Made by a program: the position numbers and the translations under genes. The notes below the pieces were generated by a model that had not been told where the DNA came from, ran no database searches, and saw only the letters and a list, made by a program, of their open reading frames with translations. A DNA stretch of 64,000 bases from the NCBI GenBank assembly GCA_910587765.1, contig CAJUNR010000021.1, forward strand, positions 16,834-80,833, in the 5' to 3' direction. This DNA is from an uncultured Lachnospiraceae bacterium. GTDB lineage: Bacteria; Bacillota; Clostridia; Lachnospirales; Lachnospiraceae. Positions 1 to 7,736 of the stretch are shown one piece after another (within the stretch, counting starts at the first letter, position 1; every line of letters begins with the position of its first letter).

Positions 1-741
1 AGAGGTCCGATTTATGAACAGATAGAGGAAGCGTATCAGTTTGTTCTCCGGCATATCAATATGAGTGCACAGATTAATGGGATCGTTCGGCGCGATGTTT
101 ATGAACTTCCGGTACGCGCAGTGCGTGAAGCTATCATTAACGCCGTTACACACCGCTCGTATATGGATGATTCCTGTGTTCAGGTATCTGTTTATGATGA
201 CCGAATGGAAGTGCTTTCTCCTGGGATGCTGTATGGCGGACTGGATCTGGAGGCGGCGCTGGAGGGAAAATCAAAATGCCGGAACGCAGCAGTTTCGGAA
301 GCGTTTCACTATATGAAACTTATTGAGGCCTGGGGGACCGGGCTGGGAAGGATACGGAACAGCTGCAGGGAGTATGGACTGAAAGAACCGGTCATTGATG
401 AATTTGGCGATGGATTCCGGGTTGTTTTCTTTCGAAAAGAAATGGAAGAGAATCAGGATGAAATCCAGAAATCCGGAAATCCGGAAATCCGGAAATCCGG
501 AAATCCGGAAATCCGAAAATCCGGAAATCCAGCACTTCCGGATACGGAACTTTTTATTATAAAATATATCCGTGAAAATGATCAGTGTACAACGGCGGAG
601 ATCGCCGGCCTGCTGGACATTACAGGCAGACGTGCCAGGGGGATTCTTGGAAGTCTGGTGAAGAAAGGCGTGCTTAGAAAAGTTGGAAACGCAAGAAACA
701 CGATCTATCAGGCAGGCGGGAATTTTCCGCATGGGGAGTGA
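1..741 (+). CDS. ATP-binding transcriptional regulator (AlbA_2/RecG-like family), 5' truncated by window
   Basis: The reading frame is open from base 1, so the true start lies outside the window; the first internal ATG is at 61. The visible part begins with an HATPase_c_4-type region (ELPVRAVREAIINAVTHRSY, then VSVYDDRMEVLSPG and KLIEAWGTGLGRI), typical of the carboxy-terminal half of proteins annotated as putative DNA-binding/ATP-dependent helicase RecG-like regulators that start with a Schlafen AAA_4 (AlbA_2) domain. A spacer made of repeated KSGNPEIR units (461-532) follows, then a carboxy-terminal winged-helix segment (about 595-715: TTAEIAGLLDITGRRARGIL). Such proteins are thought to be regulators, often carried by mobile or accessory regions; the target is unknown. 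The repeat makes the last ~70 codons dependent on repeat number. Confidence 0.75.
   Translation, partial: RGPIYEQIEEAYQFVLRHINMSAQINGIVRRDVYELPVRAVREAIINAVTHRSYMDDSCVQVSVYDDRMEVLSPGMLYGGLDLEAALEGKSKCRNAAVSEAFHYMKLIEAWGTGLGRIRNSCREYGLKEPVIDEFGDGFRVVFFRKEMEENQDEIQKSGNPEIRKSGNPEIRKSGNPALPDTELFIIKYIRENDQCTTAEIAGLLDITGRRARGILGSLVKKGVLRKVGNARNTIYQAGGNFPHGE
461..532. repeat. Tandem octanucleotide repeat inside coding sequence
   Basis: Nine contiguous 8-nt units occur: AAATCCAG, five AAATCCGG, AAATCCGA, AAATCCGG, AAATCCAG. Eight is not a multiple of three, so loss or gain of one unit shifts the downstream frame. Three units (24 nt) encode the same octapeptide KSGNPEIR in every frame, up to circular permutation. 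Confidence 0.95.
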
Positions 742-787
742 TGGATAAAGGACATGCATTCTGTGGGGACTTTCACAAAATAAAAAT

Positions 788-1016
788 TTGACAAAATATG
801 ATTCCGATGCTAAGATGACAACATCATATAAGTCTGTCCGAGGGGAATCAGGTGCGAAACCTGAGCGATGCGGTCACTGTAAGCAGGGCATGTGATGCCT
901 TCTGCGAGCCAGGTTACCAAAGACAGGCGGAATGAAGCTTCCTTGCAGGGCCATGCATTCCATACAAGCGCAACAGGTGCAGGTCTGACGTATGGCAGGC
1001 CTGCTTCTTTTATGCG
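788..1016 (+). promoter_or_regulatory. Promoter and cobalamin (adenosylcobalamin) riboswitch
   Basis: A promoter TTGACA (788-793), 17-bp spacer, TAAGAT (811-816) precedes a leader with the conserved cobalamin-riboswitch blocks: GGGGAATCAGGTGCGAAACC, GCGGTCACTGTAA and GAGCCAGGTTACC, closed by CTGTC/GACAG (834-838/923-927). The aptamer core is about 831-928. A hairpin GCAGGTC...GGCCTGC followed by TTCTTTT (about 979-1016) can act as the terminator of the expression platform. It controls the DUF4430/ECF genes that follow, so high cobalamin should switch the uptake genes off. Confidence 0.88.
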
Positions 1017-1088
1017 CAGTTATCGGAAGACTCTGCGGGGGACCGGTGAGAAAGCGTGTAACTGATTAACCGGATGGAGAGGACGAAA

Positions 1089-1487
1089 ATGAACAAGGAT
1101 AAGAAAGCAATTTTAATTACTGCAGCGCTTCTTTTAGTGCTTTGCCTTGGGGCAGTATTGGGATACCAGAAATTTGCCCCCAGGGGTGTGGCGGGAGAAA
1201 AGGAGATCACGGTAAAGGTAGTCCATGCCGACGCCGGTGAAAAGGAATTCACTTACCAGACGGATGAGGAGTTTTTAGGAGCCGTGTTGGAAGCGGAGGG
1301 TCTGGCAGAAGGCGAAGAAGGGCCTTACGGTCTTTACATCACTGCCGTGGACGGCGAGACCGCGGAAGAATCCAGGCAGCAGTGGTGGTGCCTGACAAAA
1401 GGCGGCGAGACCGTGAACACTTCTGCCACGCAGACGCCGATTGCGGATGGAGATGTGTTTGAGCTGACGCTTACCGAAGGGTATTGA
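1089..1487 (+). CDS. DUF4430 (transcobalamin-like) exported protein
   Basis: The start at 1089 is preferred over the ATG at 1074 because GGAGAGG (1076-1082) sits 6 nt upstream. The 132-residue protein has a basic amino terminus and one hydrophobic segment (ILITAALLLVLCLGAVLGY), then a DUF4430 domain (KVVHADAGEKEFTYQTDEEFLGAVLEA...; ...YGLYITAVDGETAEE...QQWWCLTKGGE...), the fold shared with the carboxy-terminal domain of eukaryotic transcobalamin/intrinsic factor. It is probably membrane-anchored outside the cell and helps capture a corrinoid for the ECF component encoded 7 nt downstream. The riboswitch supports this; direct corrinoid binding is inference. Confidence 0.8.
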   Translation: MNKDKKAILITAALLLVLCLGAVLGYQKFAPRGVAGEKEITVKVVHADAGEKEFTYQTDEEFLGAVLEAEGLAEGEEGPYGLYITAVDGETAEESRQQWWCLTKGGETVNTSATQTPIADGDVFELTLTEGY

Positions 1488-1494
1488 GAGAGAC

Positions 1495-2004
1495 ATGCGG
1501 ATGAATACAAAAACACTGGTGATATCGTCCATGCTGACGGCGATCCTGTTCGCCGGTCAGGTGGGGATGCAGTTTCTGCCGAATATCGAGATCGTTACGC
1601 TTTTGACCATATTGTATACACGGACCTTTGGAAAACGGGTATTTGCCATCATCTATGCTTTTGTCATGCTGGAAGGCCTTTTTTACGGGTTTGGCATCTG
1701 GTGGGTCAGCTATCTGTATATATGGAGTAGTTTCGCTCTGGTGGTGCTGCTGATCAAAAGCGATTCTGTAATTTTGTGGAGTATGATCTCGGGGATCTTC
1801 GGGCTGAGCTTTGGTTTTCTGTGCGCAATCCCTTATTTTGTGACGGGCGGTCCGGGAGCAGGGTTGGCGTACTGGGGAGCCGGGCTTTATTTTGACCTGC
1901 TTCACTGCGCCGGAAATGTGCTGCTTTGTGCAGTCTTGTACCGTCCCCTTTACCGGGTGCTTTCGCTGCTGGCGGCGGAGACGCGGCGGGCGGTGAGCTG
2001 CTGA
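1495..2004 (+). CDS. ECF transporter S component, probably for cobalamin or a corrinoid
   Basis: A 169-residue protein with about five to six hydrophobic helices, beginning TLVISSMLTAILFAGQVGMQ and containing LPNIEIVTLLTILYTRTFGKR, a pattern seen in substrate-specific (S) subunits of energy-coupling-factor transporters. No ECF ATPase or T subunit is encoded in the window, so it would use a shared module from elsewhere (group II arrangement). Its place behind a cobalamin riboswitch and a transcobalamin-like protein points to a corrinoid substrate. Either ATG at 1495 or 1501 could be used. Confidence 0.78.
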   Translation: MRMNTKTLVISSMLTAILFAGQVGMQFLPNIEIVTLLTILYTRTFGKRVFAIIYAFVMLEGLFYGFGIWWVSYLYIWSSFALVVLLIKSDSVILWSMISGIFGLSFGFLCAIPYFVTGGPGAGLAYWGAGLYFDLLHCAGNVLLCAVLYRPLYRVLSLLAAETRRAVSC

Positions 2005-2100
2005 CTGCGGCAGGGTATCGATGATCACCGTCAGATAAGAAGAGGCGTTTTCACAAATAATTACAACAGAAACATCATTTTCAGGTCCGGAGGTACGAGT

Positions 2101-2784
2101 ATGAAAGATACAGGATACAGGGAAAGCCAGGCGGCGGACATGCTTTCCGGTCTCCCGTTCTGGGAGCATCTGGAACATGCGCAGAAAAAGTATGCAGAAG
2201 ATCATGCTGTGTTTCGGCACTATGGAAAGGGCAGCATGATCTACAGCAGCGGGAGCCTCTGCCTGGGCATGGCATGCGTGCAGAAGGGCAGCGTCCGGGT
2301 ATACCTGCTCTCGGAAGAGGGGCGGGAGATCACGCTGTTCCGCCTGGAAAAGGGAGATCCCTGCGTGTTGTCCGCCGCCTGCGTCATCAGCCAGATTACC
2401 TTTGACACCTATATGGAAGCGGAGCAGGACTGTGATCTTCTGGTCATTCCCGCGGCGGCATTCCGGCAGCTGACGGAGGAAAATATCCATGTGAAATGTT
2501 TTGTGTATGAGCTGATGACAGAACGTTTTTCCAGTGTGATGTGGACGATGCAGCAGATTCTTTTCGCGGGGCTGGACCGCCGTCTTGCAGGATTTCTGGT
2601 TCAGGAATACGACAGGACCAAAGACCCCGGGATCAGGATCACGCAGGAGCAGATCGCCAGGCAGATCAATTCCGCCCGCGAAGCCGTGGCGAGAATGCTG
2701 CGGCGTTTTATGACAGAACATCTGGTGGAGGTGAGCCGCGGCGTGATTACGCTTCTGGATATAGACGGGCTCAGGCAGATTTGA
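2101..2784 (+). CDS. Crp/Fnr-family transcriptional regulator
   Basis: A 227-residue protein with an amino-terminal cyclic-nucleotide-binding-type beta barrel (about 15-130: KGSMIYSSGSLCLGMACVQKGSVRVYLLSEEGREITLFRLEKGD) and a carboxy-terminal winged helix (about 165-220: ITQEQIARQINSAREAVARMLRRF). The effector site is not obvious and there is no amino-terminal cysteine cluster as in Fnr, so the signal is unknown. SD is GGAGG at about 2090. A palindrome typical of this family lies just downstream at 2812-2826, in front of the redox genes, making these its likely targets. Confidence 0.85.
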   Translation: MKDTGYRESQAADMLSGLPFWEHLEHAQKKYAEDHAVFRHYGKGSMIYSSGSLCLGMACVQKGSVRVYLLSEEGREITLFRLEKGDPCVLSAACVISQITFDTYMEAEQDCDLLVIPAAAFRQLTEENIHVKCFVYELMTERFSSVMWTMQQILFAGLDRRLAGFLVQEYDRTKDPGIRITQEQIARQINSAREAVARMLRRFMTEHLVEVSRGVITLLDIDGLRQI

Positions 2785-2811
2785 CGCAGGACGGCACAAT
2801 ATTTCGAACAA

Positions 2812-2853
2812 TGTGACCCGGTCACAGTCGGCGCCTCCGGCTTCTGGTAAAAT
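2812..2853 (+). promoter_or_regulatory. Crp/Fnr-type operator and activator-dependent promoter
   Basis: TGTGACCCGGTCACA (2812-2826) is a perfect 7-bp inverted repeat around one base. An extended -10 TGGTAAAAT (-10 at 2848-2853) lies downstream without a good -35. The predicted start near 2860 puts the operator centre at about -41, the class II activation position for Crp/Fnr proteins. Confidence 0.75.
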
Positions 2854-2898
2854 GGGATCATGATACAGCAGGAAGCAGTCTTTAGGAGGTAGAGTCAA

Positions 2899-3105
2899 AT
2901 GAAGATCACATTAAATCCGGATGCGGAGATTGTAAAGGTGGTAAAGGAAGGCCTGCGCAGAACCGGCGGCTACTGTCCCTGCCGGACGGAGAAAAAAGAA
3001 GATTATAAATGTATGTGCCGGGAATTCCGGGAGCAGATCGAGGACCCGGGATTTGAAGGTTACTGTCACTGCATGCTTTACTACAAGGCAAAGGAGGAAG
3101 TATAA
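2899..3105 (+). CDS. Ferredoxin-thioredoxin reductase catalytic-chain-like protein
   Basis: A 68-residue protein with the cysteine pattern of the ferredoxin:thioredoxin reductase catalytic (beta) chain: YCPC (25-28), CMC (about 38-40) and CHC (about 55-57). In that family these residues hold a [4Fe-4S] cluster and the redox-active disulfide. It is shorter than the plant or cyanobacterial subunit (about 110 residues), as is common in anaerobes, and no variable chain is encoded nearby. SD AGGAGG (2883-2888) is well placed. The thioredoxin gene starts 3 nt after its stop, so the pair probably passes electrons from ferredoxin to protein disulfides. Confidence 0.82.
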   Translation: MKITLNPDAEIVKVVKEGLRRTGGYCPCRTEKKEDYKCMCREFREQIEDPGFEGYCHCMLYYKAKEEV

Positions 3106-3107
3106 CG

Positions 3108-3425
3108 ATGGCTGAGCTGAAGATCACAAAGAACAATTTTCAATCAGAGGTGCTCCGGTCCGAAGTGCCGGTGCTTTTGGATTTCTGGGCGACCTGGTGT
3201 CCGCCCTGCAGGATGCTTTCCCCCATTATCGAGGAGATCGCAGGGGAGTACGAAGGCAGGGCAAAGGTCGGCAAAGTCAATGTGGATGAAGAGCCGGAGC
3301 TGGCCGCCATGTTCAGGGTGGAAAATATCCCCACTATGGTCGTCATGAAAGAAGGAAAAGTGGCGGAACTGGCAGTCGGTTACCGTCCGAAGGAACAGAT
3401 TACAGATATGCTGACAAGAGCGTGA
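3108..3425 (+). CDS. trxA: Thioredoxin
   Basis: A 105-residue single-domain thioredoxin with the active site WATWCPPC (WCPPC rather than the classical WCGPC), the VDEEPELA segment and the cis-proline IPTM motif. It sits directly behind the FTR-like gene and shares its promoter. The WCPPC variant occurs in anaerobe thioredoxin-like proteins and is expected to change redox potential or partner choice. The coding end overlaps the terminator stem. Confidence 0.9.
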   Translation: MAELKITKNNFQSEVLRSEVPVLLDFWATWCPPCRMLSPIIEEIAGEYEGRAKVGKVNVDEEPELAAMFRVENIPTMVVMKEGKVAELAVGYRPKEQITDMLTRA

Positions 3426-3451
3426 CCGGTGAAAACGGCCACGCTCTTTTT
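3416..3451 (+). terminator. Rho-independent terminator of the FTR/thioredoxin operon
   Basis: AAGAGCGTG (3416-3424) pairs with CACGCTCTT (3440-3448), followed by a T run. The left arm overlaps the trxA stop codon. Confidence 0.85.
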
Positions 3452-3459
3452 GCTACGGT

Positions 3460-5046
3460 CTACAGATTTGCAAAGACATCCATCTGCCGGTTCAGTTCAC
3501 CCACAATCTCCTGATTGGTATCCATCCGGGCGGCAATTCCGGTCATGTCTTCCGCCAGTATGCGGGTGCTGTCGGCGGCTCCGGTGACATCGGGCAGAGC
3601 GCCGTCGATGGCTTCCGAGATGCCGGTGATGGAAGCCGCGATCTCGTCCATGGCAGTCTGCAGCCTTTCTGTCTGCTGCTGAAAGGCTTCCATGGAGGCT
3701 TCAATATAGGCGGCATCCTTTCGGTACTGCTGTCCGGACTGGACGGACAGTTCAAACTGTGTCAGGATATTCTGGCCAAGATAGTCCACCAGATCCTGCG
3801 CGCTTTCGGAAAGATGCTCCACCGCGCCGGTGACGACCGCGCTGACCTGCTGGATATGGCCGGCGGTCTCGGCGCAGGAATCAGCGAGCTTTCGGATTTC
3901 CTGTGCCACAACCGCAAATCCTTTTCCGGCGGTTCCGGCCCGTGCAGCCTCAATGGAGGCATTGACGGCAATCAGATCCGTAGAGGAGGAGATGGACAGG
4001 ATGTCTTTGGTCAGAAGATCGATCTGTTCCACACTTCGGCTTTGTTCGATCGCTTTATTCAGGACACCCATGATTTCCTGTGTTTTCGTAAGGATTGCTT
4101 CTTTGTTTTTCTGCGCGGACTGCTCCATCTCTTCCGCCCGCCCGCGCATATCCACCGAATAGGCGGTGATTGCCGCGCATTCCCCGCTCATCCTGCGGGT
4201 ATCCGTCTGCGTGTCTGCAGCGTTGTCCCGGATGGAAGCGGCGTTGCCGGCGATTTCTTCAAAAGCGGCGGTCAGTTCATCGGTCAGCCGGGACAGCTTA
4301 TGTACATGGTCGCGGGATGTTCTGGTACGATTTCGGACTTCTCCCACGACAGTTCCGGTGCGCCCGGAACTGTCCTGAAGCGTCTGCATGGCGTCCCGGA
4401 TCGGGGCGATGACGGACCTCCGGATGATGCGGAAAGCGGCAAATACAAGGAAAAGCCCTGCGAGCAGCGTGACAGCGCTGGTTACAAGAGAAATAAAATA
4501 TACGATGGAAAGGCGGTTTCGCGCCGCTGCAGCCTGCCGGCTGACCGATTCGTAAAGGGTATTGATTTTTTCCTCCGCTGCATTTCCGAAAAGCGCTACG
4601 TCGCCGTTGGCCTGCGCATAGGCCGCCTGCGTCCGGCTGTCTGCACTGGCGCAGACCAGGAAAACAAGCGCGTGCTTAAAAGAGTCGTAATCTTCCAGAA
4701 GCATGCGGTAGGTTTCTTCCTCTTCCGGGGGAACACAGGAGGCGTAGGCGGCCAGCTTCTCATCCAGCCCGGCCTCCTCTTCCTTGATCGTTCCTACCAG
4801 CTGGATCATGGTGGCATGGTCAGCTGCAATAATGTGCGACAAGGCCAGACGATGGATCTCCATCATGGAACGGCGGATATCTTCCAGCTGCGCTTCGCTG
4901 ACCATATGCCGGTCGACAATGATCCCGGCATTGGCGTTTACGTTGTGGATGCCAAATACCGCGAGAATATTTGAAAGCAGTGTGATCAGTCCCAACAGGA
5001 CAATGGGCAGGATCAGGCGCTGCTGCAGAGTCAGTCTGTTTTTCAT
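3460..5046 (-). CDS. Methyl-accepting chemotaxis protein
   Basis: The ATG at 5046 is chosen because GGAGG lies 7 nt upstream; an in-frame ATG at 5115 has no SD. The 528-residue protein has TM1 (LILPIVLLGLITLLSNILAVFG), a roughly 140-residue extracytoplasmic four-helix-bundle-like sensor, TM2 (IVYFISLVTSAVTLLAGLFLVFAAF), a poorly conserved HAMP-like linker and a long signalling coiled coil. The hairpin tip DLIAVNASIEAARAGTAGKG and GFAVVAQEIRKLAD match the kinase-contact region of the MCP family. It lies 92 nt downstream of a solute-binding lipoprotein on the same strand, so that protein may present the ligand. No che genes occur in the window. Confidence 0.9.
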   Translation of the reverse strand: MKNRLTLQQRLILPIVLLGLITLLSNILAVFGIHNVNANAGIIVDRHMVSEAQLEDIRRSMMEIHRLALSHIIAADHATMIQLVGTIKEEEAGLDEKLAAYASCVPPEEEETYRMLLEDYDSFKHALVFLVCASADSRTQAAYAQANGDVALFGNAAEEKINTLYESVSRQAAAARNRLSIVYFISLVTSAVTLLAGLFLVFAAFRIIRRSVIAPIRDAMQTLQDSSGRTGTVVGEVRNRTRTSRDHVHKLSRLTDELTAAFEEIAGNAASIRDNAADTQTDTRRMSGECAAITAYSVDMRGRAEEMEQSAQKNKEAILTKTQEIMGVLNKAIEQSRSVEQIDLLTKDILSISSSTDLIAVNASIEAARAGTAGKGFAVVAQEIRKLADSCAETAGHIQQVSAVVTGAVEHLSESAQDLVDYLGQNILTQFELSVQSGQQYRKDAAYIEASMEAFQQQTERLQTAMDEIAASITGISEAIDGALPDVTGAADSTRILAEDMTGIAARMDTNQEIVGELNRQMDVFANL

Positions 5047-5138
5047 AGGATCTCCTCCAGATTTTGTTTTCACCGGGCCGGGAACCATGATCCCCGGGTT
5101 CTGCACTGCCGGCATATTTTACTGCCGGCCGGTATCAT

Positions 5139-6401
5139 TTAACGCGCGGTTACCTCCTCCACCAGCCGGTCAAGCTGTTCCTGAAGTGATGTGCCGGAAG
5201 GATTCCCTTCGGCCATATTCAGTGCGAAGGCAGAGACAGGGTCCCAGAATTTGCCCCCGACCCGCTGGAGCTGGGAGAATTCCGACTGCGCCAGCAGCGC
5301 GGCAATGGCGGGGGACTCCAAAACGGCGGCGGAATCTGCCGCCCGGATATTGGACGGCCCCTGTCCCCGCTGTTCAAAACGCAGGGTCTGATTGCTTTCA
5401 TTGCTGATCCATTCAGCCAGCTTCAGCGCCCATTCCTTCTGCGGGGAATAGGCGTTGACGCCCACCAGTTTGCAGCCGGAAAAGGAAGCCATCTGCACCT
5501 GCTGGTCTTTGCAGGTATAGGAGGGCAGCTTTGCCGCTCCGGTATTTTCACCCCAGGCATCTTCGATGGCAATGCTGTTCCAGACGCCGCTGACTCCGGC
5601 GATTACGGACCCGTCCTGCACGCCGGCCAGAAATTCCGTATCGGTGCGGCTGGCAAAGCCGGGACTGGCGGCGATGTCCAGCATGGCCTGCGCCACGTCG
5701 ACGCCGCGGATCGGGCCTTCCGTGCTGTTCCAGGTACAGTAGTTGGTCAGGCCGTCTTCATTCAGGCCCGCTTCCAGGCCGGTATTGCCGAAAAAGGAAT
5801 ACACATACCAGGCGGAGGACCAGTCCATGGTCAAAAGCCGCCCCTGTTCCGCGGCGATTTCTGTCATTCGGTTCATGCTCTGTATATCATCTTCCGAAAA
5901 ATAAGCCTTGTTATAATATAGAAAGTATCCATTATCTGCGGTCAGCGGAAATGCGTAGAGCGTATCGCCTACCGAGGCGGCTTCCACCGAGGCGGGCAGA
6001 TTGGAAGCGCGGATCTCTTCCGGGTTTTCCAGGGGATCCAGCGCGCCCGCGGCAGCAAGCGCCGCCAGCTGATCGTCCGCAAAGGTAAATACGTCCGCGC
6101 CGCCCTCCAGATCTGCCAGCAGAGCATCCTTGCACCCGGATTCGCTCTGAGGCTGAAACGTAATCTGAAAAGAGACCTGGCCGGCATAGTGGGACTGGAA
6201 AGAGGAACAGATTTCCTTCAGAAGCGCTTCGTCCTCTTCTCCGCTCCATACGGTTAAAGGGATCACGGATTCGGATGCATCAGAGTCGGCAGGAAGCGGT
6301 TCCTGCTTTTTACATCCGCCGCATAAAGACAGGGCACAGACTGCCAGAATAAGATAAAGGGAATTCTTTTTCATGTCCGGAAAATAAATAAATCCTTTCA
6401 T
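5139..6401 (-). CDS. Extracellular solute-binding lipoprotein (family 1)
   Basis: A 420-residue protein with a lipoprotein signal (LAVCALSLCGGC, lipobox LCGGC) and a type-I-like ABC solute-binding fold: IPLTVWSGEEDEALLKEI, GADVFTFADDQLAALAAAGAL, AFPLTADNGYFLYYNKAYF. These resemble maltose/oligosaccharide binding proteins. An internal ATG at 6374 gives a more usual signal peptide start (MKKNSLYLIL); neither start has a clear SD. No permease or ATPase genes are present, and the next gene is a chemoreceptor, so a sensory role is as likely as transport. Confidence 0.83.
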   Translation of the reverse strand: MKGFIYFPDMKKNSLYLILAVCALSLCGGCKKQEPLPADSDASESVIPLTVWSGEEDEALLKEICSSFQSHYAGQVSFQITFQPQSESGCKDALLADLEGGADVFTFADDQLAALAAAGALDPLENPEEIRASNLPASVEAASVGDTLYAFPLTADNGYFLYYNKAYFSEDDIQSMNRMTEIAAEQGRLLTMDWSSAWYVYSFFGNTGLEAGLNEDGLTNYCTWNSTEGPIRGVDVAQAMLDIAASPGFASRTDTEFLAGVQDGSVIAGVSGVWNSIAIEDAWGENTGAAKLPSYTCKDQQVQMASFSGCKLVGVNAYSPQKEWALKLAEWISNESNQTLRFEQRGQGPSNIRAADSAAVLESPAIAALLAQSEFSQLQRVGGKFWDPVSAFALNMAEGNPSGTSLQEQLDRLVEEVTAR

Positions 6402-6499
6402 AATTTTATTGCGTTTTCTGCTGGATTTATTATACTAAAAGGAGGAAAAATTTTCAAGTTTTCGGGATTTGCAGTCATTGACCAAAACAGGAGGCTTAC

Positions 6500-7711
6500 A
6501 TGTTTCGGAAAATCCAGGATCATTTCAGAAAAAGACCAAATCTGTATATTGCCGCAGGTTCGCTGCTGGCGGGGACTGCAGTGATGTTTCCCGGCGCATG
6601 GCTCCTTGTATACGGTGGGGAGGGCGGGGCGTCGGACCTGTCTTCTGCTCTTCTGGTCGGTATCCTGTTCGGTGTATTTTTGTTTTATCCGGCTGCGCTT
6701 ACCTTCTGGAATCTGTGGCAGCTCTGCCGGCTGCGTTATCAGATGGAGGCGCTTAATACGGCAAGGATTACGGATGCCGTTACGATTCTCTGGGGCGCGG
6801 TCTGCGTCGTCTGCTATCTGATGATTTCGGATGTCCGTATGGAAGACTGGACGGAGACACTGGTCAATTCCCAGGTTCATACCCCCATTGCCACATGGAC
6901 GATTCCCACGGTTGCCGCCATCGGGACCGTGGCGTTTGTGGGTTACCTGATTCTGCGTTTGATTCCGGTCAGGAAGCTGCCGCCGCTTTTTTGTGTCCTT
7001 GCCATGTCCGCTATGTATCTGGGGATCGGGCTTTGCGTTCTGTTCACTGTTCAGCTGGCAGGGGGTGAGTTTCTGCTGGCGGTTTATCCGTTCAATCTGC
7101 TTCTGGTATTTGGAAAGACCGTGCGGCAGGTATGCATGCAGCAGGAGCGGGCCCGCCGTTTTTCCGGACTTGCATTTCTGCTCATGTGGCCGCTGCTGGG
7201 TGTGCTGACCGCGATCCTGATCCTGTTCGGCCAGAAGCCGGACAGCCTGATTCAGGCGTGGACGCAGACCAGCGACTGGACGCTGTCGCTTCAGAAGGCG
7301 CCGCCCAATGTACTTTATGATGAGCATTACCTGTGTACGGTGGCCGCGGGAGGACACCCGAAGGTGGTCAGGCCCCTTCGGATGGGAGTACGCCATGGGC
7401 ATCGGATCGTGGTGAACCGGCAGCTTCTGGTGGCCAACGCATTCGAGGACCTGCTGGCAGAGCGGATGCCGGGAGCACATCGGAGACTGCGGCATTTCTA
7501 TGACCGTTATGGTTATCCCGTTGCCCGGCATATCCGGAGCCGCTGGATGGCGGACCTTGTATATTTTATCATGAAGCCGCTGGAATATTTTTTTGTGACG
7601 GTGCTGTATCTTTTTGATACACAGCCGGAGAATCGGATTGCCATGCAGTATCTGGGCGGGGATTTTTCGGAACGGAAACGTACAGTACAGGTCGGAAATA
7701 CAATGTTTTGA
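6500..7711 (+). CDS. DUF6688-family multi-pass membrane protein
   Basis: A 403-residue protein with about seven hydrophobic segments in residues 15-260, then a soluble carboxy-terminal domain with the conserved run TVAAGGHPKVVRPLRMGVRHG, HRIVVNRQLLVANAFEDLL and YGYPVARHIRSRWMADLVYF, and finally PENRIAMQYL. I recall these motifs from the DUF6688 family, of unknown function. SD is AGGAGG at about 6489. It is divergent from the solute-binding gene, and the histidine phosphatase gene follows after 25 nt, so the two may be co-transcribed. Confidence 0.72.
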   Translation: MFRKIQDHFRKRPNLYIAAGSLLAGTAVMFPGAWLLVYGGEGGASDLSSALLVGILFGVFLFYPAALTFWNLWQLCRLRYQMEALNTARITDAVTILWGAVCVVCYLMISDVRMEDWTETLVNSQVHTPIATWTIPTVAAIGTVAFVGYLILRLIPVRKLPPLFCVLAMSAMYLGIGLCVLFTVQLAGGEFLLAVYPFNLLLVFGKTVRQVCMQQERARRFSGLAFLLMWPLLGVLTAILILFGQKPDSLIQAWTQTSDWTLSLQKAPPNVLYDEHYLCTVAAGGHPKVVRPLRMGVRHGHRIVVNRQLLVANAFEDLLAERMPGAHRRLRHFYDRYGYPVARHIRSRWMADLVYFIMKPLEYFFVTVLYLFDTQPENRIAMQYLGGDFSERKRTVQVGNTMF

Positions 7712-7736
7712 CACCTGAGAGAATGGAGGAACACTC

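Noticed and set aside
461..532. CRISPR-like array
   Set aside because: The units are contiguous 8-mers inside a coding frame with no spacers.
1471..2898. 475-codon minus-strand frame across the ECF and Crp/Fnr genes
   Set aside because: Its His/Gln/Arg/Pro-rich composition and lack of any domain or SD mark it as a reverse-strand artefact of GC-rich coding sequence.
3814..4974. Long open frame on the plus strand through the chemoreceptor gene
   Set aside because: It is antisense to a well-supported MCP with conserved motifs, has no SD and encodes low-similarity Gly/Arg-rich sequence typical of a shadow frame.
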